From Paramacrobiotus metropolitanus (lineage: Eukaryota > Tardigrada > Eutardigrada > Parachela > Macrobiotidae), in the NCBI RefSeq assembly GCF_019649055.1, contig NW_026570523.1:1-61859 (forward strand): 61,859 nt of DNA, in the 5' to 3' direction. The stretch's first letter is position 1. Each line of letters begins with the position of its first letter. Position numbers and translations under genes: made by a program. Below the pieces are notes generated by a model, which was given only the letters and a program-made list of their open reading frames with translations, ran no database searches and was not told the origin of the DNA. Positions 55,466 through 61,859 of this stretch are shown piece by piece.

Positions 55466-56940
55466 TTATTTGGCGCATTTTCCGAAGCCACGCGGCGGAT
55501 GGTCGGTGCGGGATGGCGTATACGGGCGCTTTGCTGGTGAATGGTAAACGGCACCTGAGATGCCAACGTGTACAAAACCGTCACTGAGCCGCACACGCTG
55601 GATCCGTGCGTATTCACACTGCGCTCCCGTTGGCCCGTCCTTGATAGAGTTCACTTGATAATAGATCTCCTGGTGAACCACTTCCACGATATCGCCGAGC
55701 CGGACTGTGTTGCGCTTCTCTGGGTCGAAGTCCGGGATCACTCAGAACTCGGTGGGCAGACGGACGGTCCTCAGCGACGGCAACTTTCGTGCCAACCCTC
55801 ATAATATCAGCCGAAGTTTAGATGGCCTGCTCGTCACGATTTCCGCTGCACATGCGGTCAAAGACGACAAATCGGGTTCCAGGACGTAGTTTCGTGTTCA
55901 CGTCGACCATGTGGACTGTAAAGATGTTGCATATCCAATATCCAAAGTGTATCCATATCCAAAATATCCTAATATCATATCCATATCCAAGGTCAGCCGG
56001 CAGGATACGGATATTTTGGGATATTACAAGATAGTTTGGATGCACCGGATACACTTGGATATAGCCTGAATTTTTTTTATCACAACAATAAAAGCTTTAT
56101 CCAAAGAATCTACGCTAGATACCAATAACAGTTAGGCTAAGGAGCGATATCCATCTGATTCCTTTCTATAGTTTTTGCTGAAACAAATAAGTAATGAACT
56201 AAAAGGAACAAGCTGAAAAACTGGTTACATGCGGCCCGGCTTTCAGCAAATTATTAGTTTAGCCTCGCGAAATCTTTATAAAAAAAAAACGATTTTTGTA
56301 CCCAGTCAGTGCAGGTATTGGCAGCGCCATCGCAGCTCTTTTGGCATCAATCGCTCCGCTTCGCGGAGCGGTTCCTGTTGAGCACAACTGCGTTGTTGAG
56401 CACAACCTGGTCACCAAGGTCGAAACGGTATCCTCCGGTTGGTGCTTTCGATTGGATGGCTTGCATGACGTCGGCGTGGCACTGCTCCAGAAGGCCATCG
56501 ATCTCGGTAAGGCGGCGGGCGCATGCTTCGTTGTCAGCACTGGAGGCTTCTGGGAGCACTTCCACACTCACCTGGCGTTTGAGGTCCGACAGTTCTGTCT
56601 GCACTTGGGCAACCTGATTCCGCGGACAGTTGGCCCCAACATGACCTGCTCTGCCGCAGCAGAAACAAGTCAAGCGAGGCGCTTGATGACGGAATGGGAG
56701 CGGTGATCGGTCGGTGACGCGGATGCGAGAAGTACGGCATAATGTCGCCGCCAATATCCCCGTAGGCGGTCGTCGGCCGAAGAAAGTCCCAGCGAGATGC
56801 GCTTCTGCCGGCCGCTGCCGGGTGACCACGGCGGGATGGCTGGGCATACCGAGGGCTCTGCTTTACCTCTTCGCCACTGTAATCGCGGGCAAAACGCTTC
56901 AGTTGATGGTCAATTTTAATAGGATCAGGTAATATCAACG
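55466..56940 (-). pseudogene. Gag-like remnant with CCHC zinc knuckle
   Basis: The frame 56847-56347 contains CFCCGRAGHVGANC, an exact CX2CX4HX4C zinc knuckle as in retroelement nucleocapsid domains. Upstream in another frame is IDHQLKRFARDYSGEE and a basic Arg/Ser/Pro stretch. Downstream are LSDLKRQVSVEVLPEASSAD and YRFDLGDQVVLNNAVVL. A further minus-strand stretch (55900-55466) reads LRPGTRFVVFDRMCSGNRDE and RLGDIVEVVHQEIYYQVNSI, possibly part of the same decayed element but not recognised. A small ATATCC-type hairpin element interrupts it at 55928-56061. No pol was found next to it. Confidence 0.5.
55928..56061. repeat. ATATCC-rich inverted repeat (MITE-like)
   Basis: Left half is built of catatccaa/tatccatatcc units, the right half of ggatattttgggatat and cacttggatatag. 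The two halves are imperfect inverse copies around a centre near 55993 (cagccggcagg). Confidence 0.6.
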
Positions 56941-57600
56941 TTTTCGAGTGAGAATACGGAAAAATACGGAACTACTTTCTGGTAATAAGGATGTCAAAGA
57001 GTGGTTAACTGATAGACTAATAATTGTTGGCTGGGCAACTAAACAGCGACTGCTTTTTGCAAACGGTGTTTTGTACTGGCTGGCCTCTTTGTGCACGCAT
57101 GCGACTGGCGCGGCATTTGGTTGGGGAATTCCACTGGTCGGCGCTATTGATGTGCCGCATTAGTACAGCGGGAATTCGGCTTTCAGGGCCAGACAAAATT
57201 TAGGCAGATGGTACTTTTCTAAGGATTTTCCCAGGATGTACTTGACGTGGATAAAATCAAAGGAAATACGGGATTAACTGTAACGTTTTACATTTGCTGG
57301 TCAACGTTAAATCCGGTGGCTGCCAGAGATGGAGTGGTTTCGGTAATAATGGACATGTTTTTCGGTTTTCACTGGCGGCGCTTTCGTACGGCGTGTTCGC
57401 TTGGTATCTGTTGTTGAATTTTGGCTGCAGGAATTTCACAGAATCCAAACTATGAAATGTCTGCTACCGGCAGCAAAAGCGGTAATCCGTAATCGTCATC
57501 ACACTGTGGAGGTTTCGATTATTCGGGTAGCGCGTTCGGGATAGTCGGCACTTTCACGGTGGTATACGGACATTCGATTTCGTACTGTTAGAGCGGTTGA
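56941..57600. other. Unassigned stretch
   Basis: No gene or repeat recognised; short ORFs only. It may contain the 3' LTR of element 3, whose internal edge lies at 57771. Confidence 0.35.
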
Positions 57601-57755
57601 CCACACCACTGATGCGGCTTCTTTCTTACGTAAAACGGTTTCAAAAAACGGAAAGCTGCCTGAGTCAAGGCCGATCTAGCGCTCGACAGCGAGTGCGACT
57701 CGGTGTGAGTCAGCACACCGGAAGCGGGACTGTCGCTGGCTGCGTACTCGTAGGC

Positions 57756-60720
57756 TGCCATAGCGACTGGCCCAACATGCCCCTGGGCGGGAGTCCGAGC
57801 CCCTGCGAAGGACCGGCCTCATACCGCTCCAGTGCCCGCTCCGCACACGACCCTATTGGGGTCGGTGGCTGCGCCTCGGAGGTATCCGATGATGGGGGTG
57901 TCTCGTGCCGCGTTCTCCTCCGGACCCGTGGTGGTGATACAACTCACGGCCGAAATCCGAAGGTCGGTCGGTTGTGTTGTTGGACCGGTGTAGGCATCTG
58001 TTGGTCGTGTCCGTAACGGCGAAAAAGTAAAAAAATAAAGTGTTATTCCATCTGTCTCTCTCTAGTAAAAATAACATCACAATTCCTGGTGAGCAGGTTA
58101 AAAAAAGATCAATAAAATGAGAACATCATTTCGAGATTAGAAAAGTAAACTCAAAGTCTTTGGTCCGGGGCTTTGGGCCGGGTGCTTATTCCGACTAGAG
58201 CTCGTCCGCTCACGGGGGCTCCAGTCCACTGGAAGTCCGGTCATCTAGGTCCGAGGCATCGGTTCTCGGGATACCCAATGGTACCGGTTCAATTCACCGA
58301 GGGTCGGAGGTTCGACCCTATTGACTTCAAGTAAAGGGCATGGATCTCCGGTGTCGGGTGCGAAACGGGCGTGAAACACACTTTCCGACCGGGATCCTCC
58401 GGTAAAAGTTTGATTGGAACCTTCTTAGCCGGGTGAGACAGGTCGTACTTACATCCAGCCGAGGTTCATCGGGTAAGATTGATGGAGAGGCACTGTCGCA
58501 GTCGCGAATACCATAAGGTACCCTCTCTGAGTGCAGGATAAGACCTATTGGGTCTATTGATCGGTGGATCCTCCGGGGAAGTCCGATGATCCGAGGTTTG
58601 ATCCGGGCAAACCGTAATTTTGTGTCCTGTCGCCTATTGGGCAACAAGGACCGGTTGATGCCTGGTCTCCATAGGGTTGAACGGTTGACGGACTTGGTTT
58701 ACACTGCACTGTGCAGTGTAAACCACGTTCTGGTCCGAATAATGTTATGGCCTCTGTGCGGGAGTCCGACCCTGTATCCGGTTAGCTTCAAGGTTTTGAA
58801 GTCCGATGGTAGTTTCGGTGACCGAGGGTCAGCTCCGGTTGCAAAATCAGAGTCCAAGCTCAGCCTCGGTTGCTGAGTCTAAGTCCATTGGCAGCCTCGG
58901 TACTCAAGTTAGAGTCCGGGTTGTACCCTCGGCTGCACTGGCAAATGGGTACGGTGATGGAAAATCCTAGGTTCATCTCCCGTCACCTATTGGGTAACTC
59001 GGAGAGGATGTTCGCCGGGGTTTGAAGGGTCGAGGCAGCCTCGGTACTCGAGGTAAAGTCCCGGTGTACCCTCGGCTGTGCTGGCAGATCGTGATTACGC
59101 GATGTGCTGGGTGTTCTGTCCGGTCAGGAATCCCGAATCCCTCTCTGGTTACCTATTGGGTAACACGTGAAGGGTGGGTTCCGGACTTTGAAGGTTGAAG
59201 TCCGAGGGTCCGAGGGTCAATTAGCCTCGGTTGATTGGTAGTTGACGTTCTGATGGTCACTTCCTCCCGGCAAAACCCTTATTAACGGTGTAGTTCGCCT
59301 ATTGGGCAACTCTACCGAGGGTCTCACCGGTAAGATGAAGTTGCTACCCGGGGCAACCTCCGTGTCCGGGGTAGCCTCGGTAGTGAGGTAGTCAGCATCT
59401 GATAAGGCTGGTCCTAAGGCATTCTGCCCGGGCAACAGCCTTTTTAACGTCTCCCGTCACCTATTGGGTAACATGGAGAGGGCTAATGCCTCTGGACAGG
59501 GTCCGAGCAGGTATCCGAGGGTCAGTTGGCCTCGGTGTCCGGGGGTCAGTTGGCCTCTGGACAGGGTCCGAACCTCGGTAACGAGACTGGCCCAACATGC
59601 TCTGGTGGGAGTCCGCTTGATGCTGGAGATGTCCACCGCGTGACTAGCAAAAGTCATGCAAAAAGAGGCTCCTCTGCGGCTGTATAAGACCTAATTGGGT
59701 CTGAGCCACGAGGTAGACGCTCTAAGTTTTAAAGACGGAATCCATGCTGGTCCGTTCCTCGGCTGGTCCCGTGCTTCCGCTTAGGCGGAAACACCCGGTA
59801 TGCCGGAATAATGCTAAAGGCCTGTTGGCGTAGTTATGGGCGTCCGTAGCCTCCGTTGGGGGTTCAGTTATGTCGGACGCGGAGGAATGCACGTGGGCTG
59901 ATCTAGCCGACACGCGTTCGCCCGCGTACCCTAATGTCCTGGTACATCCTTCCGGTGACCACAGTCCGATTCACGGTGAAATGGTCATGCCGGTCACTTA
60001 TACCATTACTCCAACACAACTTCGTGAGCAGGGGTAAGGGCATGAGTGTGCCATAATGTCCCACTTCTTCCGGTCCGGGGTGGAAGGGAGGCTACTGGGC
60101 CTCGATGGGCATCCTTGGTGAGGTAGAGATCGTGGTTATACGCGATCTGCGAAGGCTTGCATCCTCCGAGGTCCTTCTGCCGGAGTGAGAAGCCGGGGGT
60201 GTTGAACGTATCTCGTTCAACATTCCGGACTTCTCATTTGTCGTACGACGGATTCCGCCGGAGTTATGCTACCGAGGCCTATTGGGCTCTCGTGGTGACT
60301 TCGAGTAACGGTCAGTCAGCCAGCTATTACTCCAATTCCCGGGGTGTCCATGGGTCGTTGGCAAACACGGTGCTGAAGAGGGCAGTCGCTTCTTCGGCGC
60401 CATGTCAGCGGAATCCTCTTTGGATTGAGTTCCGGAAATTAGTCATATGGGTTCGCTGACCGAGGGTGTATTTCTTCCTAGGTCGACGTAATCCGTACTC
60501 CGTTAAGGGGTTGAGTCGTGCGGATCGGGTTGTCAGGAGGTATCGCTTCCTGTATCACACGGTCCGCATTCGGTTGAGGAATAGGGGCCTATTGGGCTTC
60601 GAGGGTCGGAGTTATGGAACTGTAGTTCCACCGGGATCCTTCTGCCGGTTGGATGCGAGCAGGAATACCCCGCAGATCATGCTGGGAACTCCTGGTCAAC
60701 CTCTTTACGTGCGAAGGGTG
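57756..60720 (-). repeat. Element 3: 3' noncoding domain of a third family member
   Basis: CCTATTGGG-type motifs occur ten times (57852, 58544, 58633, 58986, 59152, 59298, 59460, 59690 with an extra A, 60278, 60588), with many gcctcggta and ccgagggtc units. The start, gacTGGCCCAACA then TGCCCCTGGGCGGGAG (57765-57787), corresponds to the LTR edge of element 1 at 6077-6100. Colinearity continues to about 58200 (aaaaataaagtg, tcacaattcc, atgagaacatca, gcttattccgactag). The element's genes would lie to the right on the minus strand, beyond the window or displaced by the minisatellite. A second edge copy lies at 59581. Confidence 0.65.
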
Positions 60721-60759
60721 CGATGATCAGGCTGTCACCTGGGCTTCATCGGTTGTGAC

Positions 60760-60800
60760 CGGCAAAAATGTCCCCCCTGTCCCCCCGGACATTTTTGCCG
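60760..60800. repeat. Perfect 14 bp hairpin at the array edge
   Basis: CGGCAAAAATGTCC (60760-60773) and GGACATTTTTGCCG (60787-60800) around a C-rich loop. The arms resemble the GGACATTATTGCCGG of the minisatellite unit nearby. Confidence 0.75.
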
Positions 60801-60968
60801 TGTCCCCCCTGCCACCATCTCCAAAACGGTAACCCGTCAGAATGGTGACGTGGGGGACCTACAACGGAAAGCTGATTTTCAGGGCGATCGGTGACCTTTG
60901 AAAAACTGCCACCAGCGTTACCACAGCGTTACCAGTCCAAAACAGCTGAGGACATCAGTCACCGAAGG

Positions 60969-61859
60969 GAAATTATTGCCGGAACGAAATTACTAGTATC
61001 CGGCATGGGGGACATTATTGCCGGAACAAATTTAGTGGTGTCCGGCATGGGGGACATTATTGCCGGAACGAATTTAGTGGTGTCCGGCATGGGGACATTA
61101 TTGCCGGAACGAATTTAGTGGTGTCCGCCATGGGGGACATTATTGCCGAAACGGATTTAGTGGTGTCCGGCATGGCGGACATTATTGCCGGAACGAATAT
61201 AATGGTGTCCGGCATGGGGGACATTATTGCCGGAACGAATTTAGTGGTGTCCGGCATAGGTGACTTAATTCCCGGAACGAATTTAGTGGTGTCCGGCATG
61301 GGGGACATTATTGCCGGAACGAATTTAGTGGTGTCCGCCATGGGGGACATTATTGCCGAAACGGATTTAGTGGTGTCCGGCATGGCGGACATTATTGCCG
61401 GAACGAAATATAATGGTGTCCGGCATGGGGGACATTATTGCCGGAACGAATTTAGTGGTGTCCGGCATGGGTGACTTAATTCCCGGAACGAATTTAGTGG
61501 TGTCCGGCATGGGGGACATTATTGCCGGAACGAATTTAGTTGTGTCCGGCAAGGGGAACATTATTGCCGGAACAAATTTAGTGGTGTCCGCCATGGGGGA
61601 CATTATTGCCGAAACGAATTTAGTGGTGTCCGGCATGGCGGACATTATTGCCGGAACGAAATTACTAGTATCCGGCATGGGGGACATTATTGCCGGAACG
61701 AATTAGTGGTGTCCGGCATGGGGGACATTATTGCCGGAACGAAATTACTAGTGTCCGGCATGGGGGACATTATTGCCGGAACGAAATTACTAGTATCCGG
61801 CATGGGGGACATTATTGCCGGAACGAATTTAGTGGTGTCCGCCATGGGGGACATATTGC
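60969..61859. repeat. 42 bp minisatellite, about 21 units, runs off the window
   Basis: Unit reads ggcatgggggacattattgc, cggaacgaatttagtggtgt, cc. 42 is a multiple of three, so both strands stay open (GDIIAGTNLVVSGM on +, MPDTTKFVPAIMSP on -), but a one-base deletion near 61091 and other indels break the frame. Variants (cgccatgggg, catggcggac, ggtgacttaattcccgg) recur in order, giving a higher-order period of five to six units. Each unit holds the inverted pair TGCCGGA/TCCGGCA. Confidence 0.95.

Noticed and set aside
57597-58016. 139-codon plus-strand ORF
   Set aside because: Overlaps the conserved noncoding domain edge shared with element 1; no homologous ORF at 6.1 kb.
60891-61706. Protein-coding repeat gene (GDIIAGTNLVVSGM series)
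   Set aside because: Open on both strands, broken by single-base indels, no flanking coding or start signals.
60969-61859. CRISPR-like array
   Set aside because: Units are contiguous 42 bp tandem repeats without unique spacers, in eukaryotic DNA.

Overview
The window reads as animal (probably invertebrate) chromosomal DNA. Support comes from a BIR-domain (IAP-type) protein, a short-intron secreted-protein gene with a TATA box, and a dense mixture of metazoan-type transposable elements (DIRS, Ty3/gypsy-like LTR, LINE, PIF/Harbinger, piggyBac, Tc1/mariner-like, Helitron). The species cannot be named from sequence alone. No bacterial operons, rRNA, tRNA or CRISPR were seen.

Layout. 1-2250 (-): decayed DIRS-like tyrosine-recombinase retrotransposon. 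2545-3250 (+): two-BIR protein and polyA signal. 3.3-5.7 kb: short repeats, gene-free DNA and a Helitron 3' tip. 5863-24050: a PIF/Harbinger transposon split by a 14.4 kb LTR element on the minus strand (element 1, 5946-20382). 24160-27300 (+): the decayed gene module of a second, related element (element 2). 27361-43938 (+): one LINE broken by four later insertions, including a 6957 bp foldback element with about 170 bp TIRs, a 6 bp target duplication and two inward-facing arrays of a 31 bp unit. 44.1-45.2 kb: the 3' noncoding domain that I assign to element 2, so the LINE probably landed inside element 2. 45323-46261: Tc1/mariner-type element with TA duplications. 46607-48146 (-): four-exon secreted-protein gene, the most convincing host gene. 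48.2-52.2 kb: gene-poor, with a 142 bp AT microsatellite. 52238-53330 (-): dead piggyBac transposase. 54200-55247 (+): Helitron helicase end plus 3' tip. 55.4-56.9 kb (-): CCHC gag-like remnant. 57.75-60.72 kb: 3' noncoding domain of a third element of the element-1 family. 60.97-61.86 kb: 42 bp minisatellite running off the window.

Most novel content. Element 1 is a Ty3/gypsy-type pol (RT, RNase H, integrase) with no recognisable gag or protease upstream. Downstream of integrase lies about 6 kb of unrecognised genes: a Gly/Tyr/Pro-rich protein, a long protein with several winged-helix-like modules separated by a very acidic linker, a Cys-rich possible zinc-binding protein and a helical protein. 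The same proteins in the same order occur in divergent form at 24.1-27 kb. A 1-3 kb repetitive 3' noncoding domain recurs at three places, with reiterated CCTATTGGG-type motifs and internal copies of the LTR/internal-domain junction. This looks like a family of large retroelements with an extra gene module that I cannot match to a described family from memory. All copies here are damaged by frameshifts and stops.
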